DNA of 64,000 nt from Variovorax sp. PBL-E5 (GTDB lineage: Bacteria > Pseudomonadota > Gammaproteobacteria > Burkholderiales > Burkholderiaceae_C), in the NCBI RefSeq assembly GCF_901827185.1, contig NZ_LR594671.1, positions 5,202,001-5,266,000 of the forward strand, given 5' to 3'. Made by a program: the position numbers and the translations under genes. Below are positions 50,111 to 58,417 of this stretch, one piece after another. Each line of letters begins with the position of its first letter. The stretch's first letter is position 1. The notes beneath the pieces are model-generated. The model saw only the letters and a list, made by a program, of their open reading frames with translations, had not been told where the DNA came from and searched no databases.

Positions 50111-51873
50111 TCGTCGCCACCGCGGGCCACATCGACCACGGCAAGACGACGCTGGTGAAGGCGCTCACCGGCGTCGACACCGACCGGCTGCCGCAGGAGA
50201 AAGCGCGCGGCATCTCGATCGACATCGGCTTCGCCTACTGGCGCACGCCCGGCGGCGCGCTGCTCGGCTTCGTCGACGTGCCGGGCCACGAGCGCTTCGT
50301 GCGCAACATGCTGGCCGGCGTCTGCGGCGTCGACTACGCGATGGTGGTGGTCGCCGCCGACGACGGCGTGATGCCGCAGACGCGCGAGCACCTGCACATC
50401 GTCGACCTGCTCGGTATCGGCCGCGGCATCGCGGTGATCACCAAGGCGGACCGCGTCGATGGCGCGCGGCTTCAGGCCGTCGAGCGCGAGGTGCGCGCGC
50501 TGCTGGCGGGCACCTCGCTCGAGGGCGCGCCGCTGCGGTCGGTCTCGGCCATCGGCGGCCAAGGCATCGCCGCGCTGCGTGACGAATTGGCCAGTGCGGC
50601 ATCGGGTTGCCGGCGCAGCGCGGTCCAGGGACGGCGCCTGCGCTACGCGATCGATCGCGCGTTTACCGTCGCCGGTGCCGGCACGGTGGTCACCGGCACG
50701 GTCTTCGACGGCATGGTGCGCGCCGGCGACCGGCTGCTGCTGTCGCCGGGCGGGCGCGAGGTGCGCGTGCGCGGCATCCAGAAGGACGGCGCGGCGGCAG
50801 AGCGCGCCGAGGCCGGCGAACGCTGCGCGCTCAACCTCGCGCGCGTCGAGCTGTCGCAGGTGCAGCGCGGCGACTGGGTGCTGCATCCCGAACTGCACGC
50901 GCCGACGACGCGGCTGGACGTCGAGCTGCAGGTGCTGGCCGCCGAGGCGCATGCGCTGCGCCACTGGACGCCGGTGCATCTGCATCTGGGCACGCGCGAC
51001 GTGACCGCGCGCGTCTCGCTGCGGCGCGGCGAATCGGTGGAGCCCGGCGGTCGCGCCTTCGCCCGCCTCGTCGTCGATCAACCGATCTCCGCGCTGCATG
51101 GCGACCGCTTCATCGTGCGCGACCAGTCCGCGCAGCGCACGGTCGGCGGCGGCCGGGTGCTCGATGCGTTCCCGGTGCCGCGCCGCCTGCCTGCCGAGGC
51201 ACGCCGGCGGCAACTGCGGGCGCTGGCTCTGCCCTCGGCGCTCGAAACCTTGCAGGCGCTGGTGGCCGGCGCGCCGGCCGGGGTGAACGCGGCGGCCTTT
51301 GCGCGCAATGTCAATCTCGATCCGGAGGCCTTCGCGCGGCTGTTGAAGCAGGCCGGACTCGCGAGCATCGGCACGGGCACGCAGGCGCTGGTGCTCACGC
51401 CGGCAGCCGCCGACGCAAGGCTGGCGCGCAAGCCGCAGGAGATGCCGGCCGACAACCCCGAGCACCTGCGCCTGTGGCAACTCGCGCAACCCGCACTGAA
51501 GCAGGCCGCGCGCACGGGCCTGAGCGTGGTGCAGCTGGCGCAGGCACTGGGGGTTCGCGACTCCGTGCTGCGCGACATGCTGCATCGCAAGGCACAGGCC
51601 GGCGACGCGGTGCGCGTCAACGACGAGCGCTTCTACCTGCGCGCGACGACGGACGAATTCATCGAGGTCGCGCGCGGCGTCGCGCAGGCCATGCCCGAGG
51701 GCCGCTTCACCGCGGGCCAGTTTCGCGACAGCGCCGGCATCGGCCGTGCGCTCGCGGTGCAGGTGCTCGAGGCGCTCGACCGCCTCGGCATCACCCGGCG
51801 CGTGGGCGACGTGCGCATGCTGCGCGCGGACCCGTCCTCTGCATCATCCGTCCAAGGAGAAAGATCCCCATGA
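50107..51873 (+). CDS. selB: selenocysteine-specific elongation factor
   Basis: A 588-residue translation GTPase that carries Sec-tRNA-Sec to UGA codons marked by a SECIS hairpin. It has the GTPase motifs [23 protein letters not shown] and ITKAD at the start, EF-Tu-like domains II and III at about 170-330, and C-terminal winged-helix repeats (about 370-588) that bind the SECIS. The GTG start at 50107 lies within the selA stop (GTGA), and the next gene overlaps its own stop (ATGA). The three genes should be one message. Confidence 0.95.
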   Translation: MIVATAGHIDHGKTTLVKALTGVDTDRLPQEKARGISIDIGFAYWRTPGGALLGFVDVPGHERFVRNMLAGVCGVDYAMVVVAADDGVMPQTREHLHIVDLLGIGRGIAVITKADRVDGARLQAVEREVRALLAGTSLEGAPLRSVSAIGGQGIAALRDELASAASGCRRSAVQGRRLRYAIDRAFTVAGAGTVVTGTVFDGMVRAGDRLLLSPGGREVRVRGIQKDGAAAERAEAGERCALNLARVELSQVQRGDWVLHPELHAPTTRLDVELQVLAAEAHALRHWTPVHLHLGTRDVTARVSLRRGESVEPGGRAFARLVVDQPISALHGDRFIVRDQSAQRTVGGGRVLDAFPVPRRLPAEARRRQLRALALPSALETLQALVAGAPAGVNAAAFARNVNLDPEAFARLLKQAGLASIGTGTQALVLTPAAADARLARKPQEMPADNPEHLRLWQLAQPALKQAARTGLSVVQLAQALGVRDSVLRDMLHRKAQAGDAVRVNDERFYLRATTDEFIEVARGVAQAMPEGRFTAGQFRDSAGIGRALAVQVLEALDRLGITRRVGDVRMLRADPSSASSVQGERSP

Positions 51874-52775
51874 GCGACACCTCATCGCACGACGTCGTCG
51901 TGATCGGCGCCGGCGCGGCCGGCTTGAATGCCGCGCTCGCGACCCTGCGCGCCGGGCTCGGCACCGCATGGCTCGAAGCGCAGATGTTCGGCGGCCTCGT
52001 GCTCAACGTGAACGAACTGGACGGCGCCATCCGGGGCAGCGGCGCCGAACTCTCGTCCACCTGGGCGGGCGACGTCATCGAGCTCGGCGGCGAGAACCTC
52101 GAGGCGGTCGCGAGCGGCATCGAGCGCGACGGCGATGCGCTGGTGGTCGTCAGCGATGCGGGGCGCCATCGCGCGCGCGCCGTCATCGTCGCTTCCGGCG
52201 CAGCGCTGAAGAAGCTCGGCGTGCCGGGCGAAGCGGAACTCGAGCACAAGGGCGTGTCCCATTGCGCCGACTGCGACGGGCCCTTGTTCCAGGGTCAGGC
52301 GGTCACGGTGGCCGGCGGCGGCGATTCGGCGCTGCAGTCGGCGATGGTGCTGTCCGGCTTCTGCAGCACGGTGCACCTGGTGCATCGGGGCGGCGCCTTC
52401 CGCGCGCAGCCGCATTGGATCGAGGCCGTCGGCACAGCGGCCAACATCGAGGTCCACTGGCACAGCGAAGTCACCGAAGTGCTCGGCACCGATGGCGTCG
52501 AAGGCGTGCGCGTGAACGGCGAGGCGATTCCGTGCAGCGGCTTCTTCGCCTTCGTGGGGTTGCAGCCGGCGAGCGGCTTCCTGCCCGCAGCCATCGCGCG
52601 CGATGGGCGAGGCGCGGTCGTCACCGCGCAGAACCTGGAGACGGCGATGCCGGGCGTGTTCGCCGCCGGTGCCGTGCGCGCGGGCTGCGGGGGTTCGCTG
52701 GCCGAGGCCGTGGCCGACGGTGAAGCCGCGGCGCGCGCGGTCGTCGCGCAACTGGCGGCGCGCACGAAGGCCTGA
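51870..52775 (+). CDS. thioredoxin-reductase-like flavoprotein
   Basis: A 301-residue FAD/NAD(P)H-dependent oxidoreductase of the low-Mr thioredoxin reductase family. FAD site VVIGAGAAGLNAALATLRAG, redox pair C132-A-D-C135 in SHCADCDGPLFQG, NAD(P)H-site loop VAGGGDSALQSA and the C-terminal FAD block GVFAAGAV. It has AAGGAGA and an ATG overlapping the selB stop, so it is made with the Sec machinery. It probably does not just duplicate the housekeeping trxB. Reduction of selenium compounds or of the nearby selenoprotein is an attractive inference. Confidence 0.88.
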   Translation: MSDTSSHDVVVIGAGAAGLNAALATLRAGLGTAWLEAQMFGGLVLNVNELDGAIRGSGAELSSTWAGDVIELGGENLEAVASGIERDGDALVVVSDAGRHRARAVIVASGAALKKLGVPGEAELEHKGVSHCADCDGPLFQGQAVTVAGGGDSALQSAMVLSGFCSTVHLVHRGGAFRAQPHWIEAVGTAANIEVHWHSEVTEVLGTDGVEGVRVNGEAIPCSGFFAFVGLQPASGFLPAAIARDGRGAVVTAQNLETAMPGVFAAGAVRAGCGGSLAEAVADGEAAARAVVAQLAARTKA

Positions 52776-52874
52776 TCGGCCGCGCGCGGGCCGGCGTCAT
52801 TCGGATATTGCGAAAAGACCCTTTGCGCCCCGGTCTGGTGCGCGCCGAGGCTGCTCTCTACACTGGGCCGCACC

Positions 52875-53855
52875 ATGCACCGCAAACTCTTTCTTGCCGC
52901 GCTCGCAACGGCTGCGTTCGCCCTCTGCGGCGGCGCGGCCGCGCAAGGTTTTCCCAGTGCCCGGCCCGTCACGCTGGTATCGCCCTTCCCCGCGGGCAGC
53001 GGCAGCGACCTCGCCGCACGCGCCGTGGCGCCCGGCCTGTCGGACGCGCTGGGCCAGTCGGTGGTGGTGGAGAACAGGGCGGGCGCGGGCGGCTCGATCG
53101 GCGCGCAGTACGTCGCCAAGTCGAAGCCGGACGGCTACACGCTGTTCCTCGCCAGCCTGAGCTTCTCGGTGCTGCCGAGCCTGATGGAACTCGGCTTCGA
53201 TCCGGCCAGGGACTTCGAAGCGGTGACGCTGATGGGCGAGCAGAGCATGGCCTTCGTCGTGCCGCCCTCGCTGCCCGCGAACTCGATGGCGGAACTCGTG
53301 GCGCTGGCGAAAGCCAGGCCGGGCAAGCTCAACTACGCGTCGGCCGGCATCGGCAGCATCGGCCACCTGACGGGCGAGCTGCTCAAGAACGAACGCGCGC
53401 TCGACATCGTGCATGTGCCGTTCAAGGGCACGCCCGAAGCGATGACGGCGATCATGACCGACGACGTGCAGATGGGCCTGATCGCGATGCCGACCGTCGA
53501 ACCGCAGATCAAGGCCGGCAAGGTCAAGGCGCTCGGCGTGACGGGCCGCAAGCGCTACCCCGGCCTGCCCGACGTGCCGACCCTGGCCGAGGCGGGCTTC
53601 CCGAGCATGAGCGACTCGGTCTGGTATGCGGTGTTGGCGCCCGCGGGCACGCCGCCGGAAGTGATCGCACGGCTCAACGCCGCGTTCCGCCAGGCGCTGA
53701 CCCAGCCCGACACCGTGCAGCGGCTGGATCGCTCGGCCAAGACCGAGGCCGCCTTCAGCACACCGCAGGAAGCGACCGCTTACGTGCGCACTCAACTGGT
53801 CAAGTGGAACGGCGTGGCATCGAAGGCGGGCCTGAAGCCGGAACACGCGAAGTAG
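52875..53855 (+). CDS. Bug-family (TctC) periplasmic solute-binding protein
   Basis: A 326-residue exported protein with a signal peptide ending GAAAQGFPSARP. Bug blocks: VTLVSPFPAGSGSDLAARAV, VVENRAGAGGSIGAQYV, VHVPFKGTPEAMTAI and the C-terminal APAGTPPEVIARLN. It binds a small ligand, usually a carboxylate, for a tripartite tricarboxylate transporter; no TctAB is nearby. It sits 99 bases after the flavoprotein and 98 before the selenoprotein gene. A second Bug gene follows the selenoprotein. Confidence 0.92.
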   Translation: MHRKLFLAALATAAFALCGGAAAQGFPSARPVTLVSPFPAGSGSDLAARAVAPGLSDALGQSVVVENRAGAGGSIGAQYVAKSKPDGYTLFLASLSFSVLPSLMELGFDPARDFEAVTLMGEQSMAFVVPPSLPANSMAELVALAKARPGKLNYASAGIGSIGHLTGELLKNERALDIVHVPFKGTPEAMTAIMTDDVQMGLIAMPTVEPQIKAGKVKALGVTGRKRYPGLPDVPTLAEAGFPSMSDSVWYAVLAPAGTPPEVIARLNAAFRQALTQPDTVQRLDRSAKTEAAFSTPQEATAYVRTQLVKWNGVASKAGLKPEHAK

Positions 53856-53857
53856 AA

Positions 53858-53919
53858 GGAAAAAGCGAATGCTGTTTTCCACCGCGCGCATTGGCACCCC
53901 GAGGGGCCGTGCCTAACAT
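53858..53919 (+). promoter_or_regulatory. predicted promoter and palindrome upstream of the selenoprotein gene
   Basis: GGAAAA (53858-53863) and TTTTCC (53875-53880) form a palindrome with an 11-base centre. CGCGCATTGGC (53885-53895) contains a -35-like TTGGCA (53891-53896). A 17-base spacer leads to TAACAT (53914-53919). The layout copies that before selC. The translation start is 34 bases further. Confidence 0.5.
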
Positions 53920-53953
53920 CGACCGCAGCAGCCCACCGAAAGGATCGCACCCC

Positions 53954-55666
53954 ATGGAAACGATGTCCGTCATCAGCCCGATCGGCGCCGAAGCCGTCGA
54001 GCAGAAGAACCTCGCCAAGCGCCTGGACACCCTCAACGGCAAGGTGGTCGCCGAAGTCTGGAACGAGGACTTCAAGGGCGACATCATGTTCCCGATCTAT
54101 CGCGAGCTGCTCAAGGAGCGCTTCCCCGACGTGAAGATCGTTCCCTACACCGAGATCCCGTATGCGTCGCTGAAGGGCACTCCGTCCTACCAGCGCGAGG
54201 TGCTCAACCAGATCACGGCCGCGCTGAAGGCCAGGGGGGCCGACGCCGTCATCACCGGCAACGGGGGCTGAGGCACCTGCACACCGGCCGCGGTGCGGCC
54301 GGCAGCAGAAGCAGAGAAGATCCTGGGCATCCCGTCGGCCGTGGTGTCGATGCCGGGGTTCAACATGGTGGGCCAGCTCGCCGCGAAGGCGGCCGGCGTG
54401 CCGGACGTGCCGGTGGTCGAGTACCCGGGCGCGGTCGGGGTCGACCATGCGGAGATCCGCGACAAGATCAGGAACGTGCTGTTCGAGCGCATCGTCAACG
54501 CGCTCACCAGGCCGATCAAGCCGCGCACGCCGGGCAAGGCGAGCGAGTGGGATTCGAAGCGGGTGGTGTTCGAGGGCAGCTTCGAACAGATCAATGCGCA
54601 CTTCCACGAGATGGAGTGGAGCGACGGCCTGCCGATCGTGCCGCCGACGCTCGAGCGCGTGCGGGAATTCCTGCGCTACACCGACCGTTCGCCTGAAGAG
54701 GTGATCGCGGTGCTGCCGCAGATGAACCTGCGCGCCACCGTCTGGAACATCGCGGCCAACGGCGTGATGGCGGGATGCAAGCCGCAGACCATGCCCGTGC
54801 TCATCGCGCTGGTGGAAGCCCTGCAGGAGGACCAGTACAACCTCGACAACATCGGCACCACCTGGGGCGTCATGCCCTATGTCTTCCTCAACGGGCCGAT
54901 CGTCAAGGAGCTGGGCTTCAACGATGCGGCGGGCCTGATCTCGCGCGGCGCGAATCCCTCGCTCGGGCGCGCGCTGGGGCTCATCATCCGCAACATCGGC
55001 GGCTACCGCCCGGCGAAGAACCAGATGGGGACCTTCGGCTACCCGATCAACTTCGCCTTCGCCGAGAACGAGGATCTCAACCCGTGGGAGCCGTACCACG
55101 TCGAGAAGGGCTTCGACCGCCACGCGAGCACGGTCTCCGTGAGCACGACGATGAACTGGGGCTTCCAGCCCTCGCCCTACACGCGCGACGACCAGGGCGG
55201 CGCGGAGTGCGCGCTGATGCAGATGTGCCGCGACGCGCTGCGCAAGCCGGCGCTCGCGCTGTTCTCCGAACGCGGCCCGACCGGCTTCGTGAACGACATC
55301 GTGTTCGTCCTCGCGCCGCCGGTGGCCAAGGTGCTGGCCGAAGCCGGCTACTCGAAGGACGACATCCGCCGCTACATCTGCGAGCACACCACCGTGCCGC
55401 GCCGCTACATGGACTTCGAGCTGAAGTACACGATGGCGGAAGTCCACACCATCGAGGAGAAGATCCAGCTCGGGACCTTCCCGCCGGAATTCGCCGTGGG
55501 GCCGGACGACCCGATCAAGGTCATGCCCGGACCCGAGTACATCGAGATCCTGGTGGCCGGCGACCCCGGCCGCAACCGGATCAAGACGCTCGACTCCGGC
55601 TACACGCGCGTCACCACGAAGGAGATCAAGTTGCCCGCCAACTGGGCCAGCCTGCCGAAGAACTGA
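53954..55666 (+). CDS. UGSC-family selenoprotein (Sec encoded by in-frame TGA)
   Basis: A 570-residue protein if TGA at 54269-54271 is read as selenocysteine (residue 106). The frame before it (105 codons, ending ADAVITGNGG) and after it (464 codons) are the same, and no other stop occurs. The motif is Sec106-Gly-Thr-Cys109, a close variant of the U-G-S-C motif that names the family. A SECIS-like hairpin starts 12 bases downstream. The first about 180 residues form the redox domain. The rest (SDGLPIVPPTLERVREFLRY, MAGCKPQTMPVLIALVEAL, TMNWGFQPSPYTRDDQGGAE) is a large second domain I cannot assign. AAAGGA precedes the ATG. Bug genes flank it, the second only 30 bases away. The reaction is unknown. 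Confidence 0.85.
54269..54308 (+). promoter_or_regulatory. Sec UGA codon and SECIS-like hairpin
   Basis: After TGA (54269-54271), CCGGCCGC (54284-54291) and GCGGCCGG (54295-54302) pair perfectly around the loop GGT (54292-54294). A lower stem CTGC (54277-54280) / GCAG (54305-54308) closes it, with ACA opposite CA as an internal loop. The loop lies 20 bases after UGA. E. coli-type SECIS elements have a similar distance and a G-U in the apical loop, the site SelB reads. Confidence 0.75.
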
Positions 55667-55696
55667 GGTCGAAGAACCCGAAGCCGGAGACAAGAC

Positions 55697-56674
55697 ATGA
55701 ACCCCTCTCGCCGCAAGATGGCGCTGGCGGCGGTGGCCGGCGCGCTGCTGCTGCCCGCGCTGGCCACCGCCGAGGCCGCCTGGCCCGACAAACCGGTGCG
55801 CGTCATCGTGCCGTGGGCGCCGGGCGGCATCACCGACATCCTCGCGCGGCTGGTCGCCGCCAGGATGTCGGCGCAGCTCGGGCAGCAGTTCGTGATCGAC
55901 AACCGCGGCGGCGCCGCCGGCAACATCGGCGCCGAGATGGTGGCCAAGGCGCCGGCGGACGGCTACACGCTGCTGCTCACGAACCCGGGCGCCTTCACGA
56001 CCAACCAGTACCTCTACAAGGACATGCCGTACAGGCCGGAAGACTTCGCGCCGATCATCGTGCTCGCGACTTTTCCGAACGCGCTGATCGTGAACAAGGA
56101 CCTGCCGGTGAAGTCGGCCGAGGAGCTGATCGCCTATGCGAAGAAGCATCCCGCGAGCCTCAACGGCGGCTCCTCTGGCACCGGGAGTTCGGGCCATCTG
56201 TCGCTGGAGATGTTCAAGGCCATGACCGGCGCGCCGATCCAGAACGTGTTCTACAAGGGCGCCGCGCCGACCAAGGTCGACCTGTCCGCGGGCCGCATCC
56301 AGGTCGTGCTGGACAACGTGCCCGGCTACCTGAGCGAGCTGCAGTCGGGCAGCGTGCGGATGCTGGCCGTCGGCACCCGAACGCGCTTGCCCACCTACCC
56401 GGACGTGCCCACGCTGGACGAAGCCGGCGTCAAGGGCTACGAGTCGTCGGTGTGGTACGCCATCGCGGCGCCGAAGGCCACGCCGCAGGCGATCATCCGC
56501 AAGGTCCATGCCGCGGCGCAGGCCGCGCTCGACACGCCCGACGTGCAGGAGAAGCTGCGCCAGTTGCAAGGCATCGTCGTCGGCGGATCGCCCGCCGATG
56601 CGGCGAAGTTCTTTGCCGTGGAATCGAAGCGCTGGAAGGCCGTCATCGATCGGGCGGGCATCAAGGCCGAGTGA
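55697..56674 (+). CDS. Bug-family (TctC) periplasmic solute-binding protein
   Basis: A 325-residue exported protein with the signal peptide end ALATAEAAWPDKPVRV, then VIVPWAPGGITDILARLV, VIDNRGGAAGNIGAEMV and FYKGAAPTKVDLSAGRIQ. GGAGAC precedes the ATG, 30 bases after the selenoprotein gene, so the two are almost surely cotranscribed. Its sequence differs from the Bug protein at 52875, so they may bind different ligands. It converges with an SDR gene over 23 bases. Confidence 0.92.
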   Translation: MNPSRRKMALAAVAGALLLPALATAEAAWPDKPVRVIVPWAPGGITDILARLVAARMSAQLGQQFVIDNRGGAAGNIGAEMVAKAPADGYTLLLTNPGAFTTNQYLYKDMPYRPEDFAPIIVLATFPNALIVNKDLPVKSAEELIAYAKKHPASLNGGSSGTGSSGHLSLEMFKAMTGAPIQNVFYKGAAPTKVDLSAGRIQVVLDNVPGYLSELQSGSVRMLAVGTRTRLPTYPDVPTLDEAGVKGYESSVWYAIAAPKATPQAIIRKVHAAAQAALDTPDVQEKLRQLQGIVVGGSPADAAKFFAVESKRWKAVIDRAGIKAE

Positions 56675-56697
56675 AGGCCGAGTGAGCGCGCGGCGCG

Positions 56698-57483
56698 CTA
56701 GCCGCGGCGAAAGAACCCGGCCGCCGCGCCGCTGTCCAGCAGCAGGTTGTGGCCCGTGATCGAGCGCGCCGAGGTGGACGCGAGGAACACGGCCGCATCG
56801 GCGAAATCCTCCGGCGTCGGCAGCCAGCCGAGCGGCATCGATGCCGCGACCTCGCGCACCGCCTGATCAACGTCCCTGGCGCCGACCGCTTCCAGCTGCG
56901 TGCGCAGGAAGGGCGTGTCGCTCGACGCCGGCGCAATGGCGTTCACGCGCACGCCCTGCGGCGAATACTCGAGCGCCAGCGCCTTCGTCAGCCCGACGAT
57001 CGCATGCTTGGATGCGGTGTACACGCTGCGCTGCGCCCGCGCGGTGACGCTCTGCAGCGAGCTGGTGAAGATCAGGCTGGCGCGCGGGCTGCGCACGAGG
57101 CTGCGCAGCGCGGCCTGCGCGCAGTAGATCGTGCCGAGCACGTTCACCTCGACGATGCGCCGGATGCGTTCGGGGTCGGCCTCGGTGAGCGGTCCCGCGT
57201 AGCCCAGGCCCGCGTGCGCGAGGAACACATCGATCGGCGCGCCGAAGAAGGATTCGGCCTGCGCCACCAGCGCCGCGCAGGCCGCGGGGTCGGCGATGTC
57301 GCACACCCGCGCCGTCGCGCGCTCGCCGCTCGCATCGATGGCCTGGGCACAGGCGCGCGCGGCCTCGCCGTCGATGTCCGCCACGACCACGCGCGCGCCC
57401 TCGGCGACGAAGCGCTTCGCGGCCGCGGCGCCCAGCCCGCGCGCCGCGCCGGTCACGACGGCGTGATAGCCCTGCAGCTGCAT
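56698..57483 (-). CDS. short-chain dehydrogenase/reductase
   Basis: A 261-residue classical SDR. It has the nucleotide motif VTGAARGLG, the cofactor-choosing Asp in VVVADIDG (favouring NAD), catalytic Ser in IFTSSLQS and YTASK. It acts on alcohol or ketone groups; the substrate is unknown. Start at 57483, 7 bases after the end of a second SDR, so they form a pair. It is convergent with the Bug gene at 55697. Confidence 0.9.
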   Translation of the reverse strand: MQLQGYHAVVTGAARGLGAAAAKRFVAEGARVVVADIDGEAARACAQAIDASGERATARVCDIADPAACAALVAQAESFFGAPIDVFLAHAGLGYAGPLTEADPERIRRIVEVNVLGTIYCAQAALRSLVRSPRASLIFTSSLQSVTARAQRSVYTASKHAIVGLTKALALEYSPQGVRVNAIAPASSDTPFLRTQLEAVGARDVDQAVREVAASMPLGWLPTPEDFADAAVFLASTSARSITGHNLLLDSGAAAGFFRRG

Positions 57484-57490
57484 GGCGCGC

Positions 57491-58270
57491 TCAGGCGGTC
57501 TTGCCGCCGTCGACCAGCAGCGAGGCGCCACTGACGAAAGAGGCCTCGTGCGACAGCAGGAACAGCGCCGCGTTCGCCACCTCCTCCGGCCGCGCGGCGC
57601 GGCCCAGCGGGTTGCCGGCGCTGCGCACGCGCATGAGCTCGTCGATGTCCTTGCCCTTGGTCTCCTCCTCGTCGGGACGCGACACCAGCACGCGCAACAT
57701 CGGCGTGTCGGTGGTGCCGGGGCAGACCACGTTGAAGCGGATGTTGTCCGGCCCGTAGCGCTTGGCGAGCGAACGGGCCAGGCCGATCAGCCCCCACTTG
57801 GCGACCGAATAGAGCGGACTGAAGGGCGAACCGATCACGCCGGAGGTCGACGAGGTGAACAGCACGCTGCCGCCGCCGCATTCGCGCATCATCGGGATCG
57901 CCTCGATGACGCTGGCCAGCGCAGCGCGCACGTTGAGGTTCATCGCGACGTCGAACTCGTGCAGGTCCAGCCCCTCGACGCGCGACACCGACGGGTGGCC
58001 GGCATGGGCCCACAGGAAATCCAGCCGGCCGAAACGCTTCTTCGCCTCGTGGACCATGCCGCGCGCGAAGTCCTCGTCCATCAGGTTGCCGGCGAGCGCG
58101 AAGGCCCGGCCGCCTGCGGCCTCGATCACGGCGGCGACTTCGCCGGCCTTTGCCTCATCGAGGTCCACCACCGCCACCGCCGCGCCTTCGGCGGCGAAGC
58201 GAAGGGCGCCTGCACGGCCCATGCCGGAAGCGGCTGCCGTGACGATACCGAACCGGTCGGCCATGCGCAT
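57491..58270 (-). CDS. short-chain dehydrogenase/reductase
   Basis: A 259-residue SDR with nucleotide loop VTAAASGMG (the usual TG starts as TA), VAVVDLDE (NAD type), FTSSTSG and the YSVAK motif. GAGGAG 7 bases upstream selects the ATG at 58270 over one six bases later. First of two SDR genes; they could carry out consecutive or opposite steps on one compound. It is divergent from a Tat-exported transglutaminase-like gene over 147 bases. Confidence 0.9.
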   Translation of the reverse strand: MRMADRFGIVTAAASGMGRAGALRFAAEGAAVAVVDLDEAKAGEVAAVIEAAGGRAFALAGNLMDEDFARGMVHEAKKRFGRLDFLWAHAGHPSVSRVEGLDLHEFDVAMNLNVRAALASVIEAIPMMRECGGGSVLFTSSTSGVIGSPFSPLYSVAKWGLIGLARSLAKRYGPDNIRFNVVCPGTTDTPMLRVLVSRPDEEETKGKDIDELMRVRSAGNPLGRAARPEEVANAALFLLSHEASFVSGASLLVDGGKTA

Positions 58271-58338
58271 GCTGATCTCCTCGTTGAAGTCGCGCCACTG
58301 TAGGATCGCAGGTCGCCGCGCGAAAGCGCGATTCGGCG

Positions 58339-58355
58339 AAACCAGTTTTCGGTTT
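58339..58355. promoter_or_regulatory. palindrome in the divergent SDR / transglutaminase region
   Basis: AAACC (58339-58343) and GGTTT (58351-58355) with a 7-base centre lie midway between the divergent genes. The T-N11-A layout and position would suit the LysR regulator encoded at 59550. It resembles, loosely, the palindrome before selC (ACC...GGT). Confidence 0.4.
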
Positions 58356-58417
58356 TTGCGCCTCCCGCTTCGGGCGGCGCGGGACCATGATCGCGAGCAT
58401 CTCAAGAGGAGACCTTC

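Noticed and set aside
54293..55666. Separate gene starting at a GTG at 54293
   Set aside because: The GTG is inside the predicted SECIS loop, has no ribosome site, and the frame continues the 53954 gene through one TGA.
58356..58391. Third copy of the selC-type promoter before the transglutaminase gene
   Set aside because: TTGCGC is present but the spacing to the best -10-like hexamer is 24, and the 11-mer is absent.
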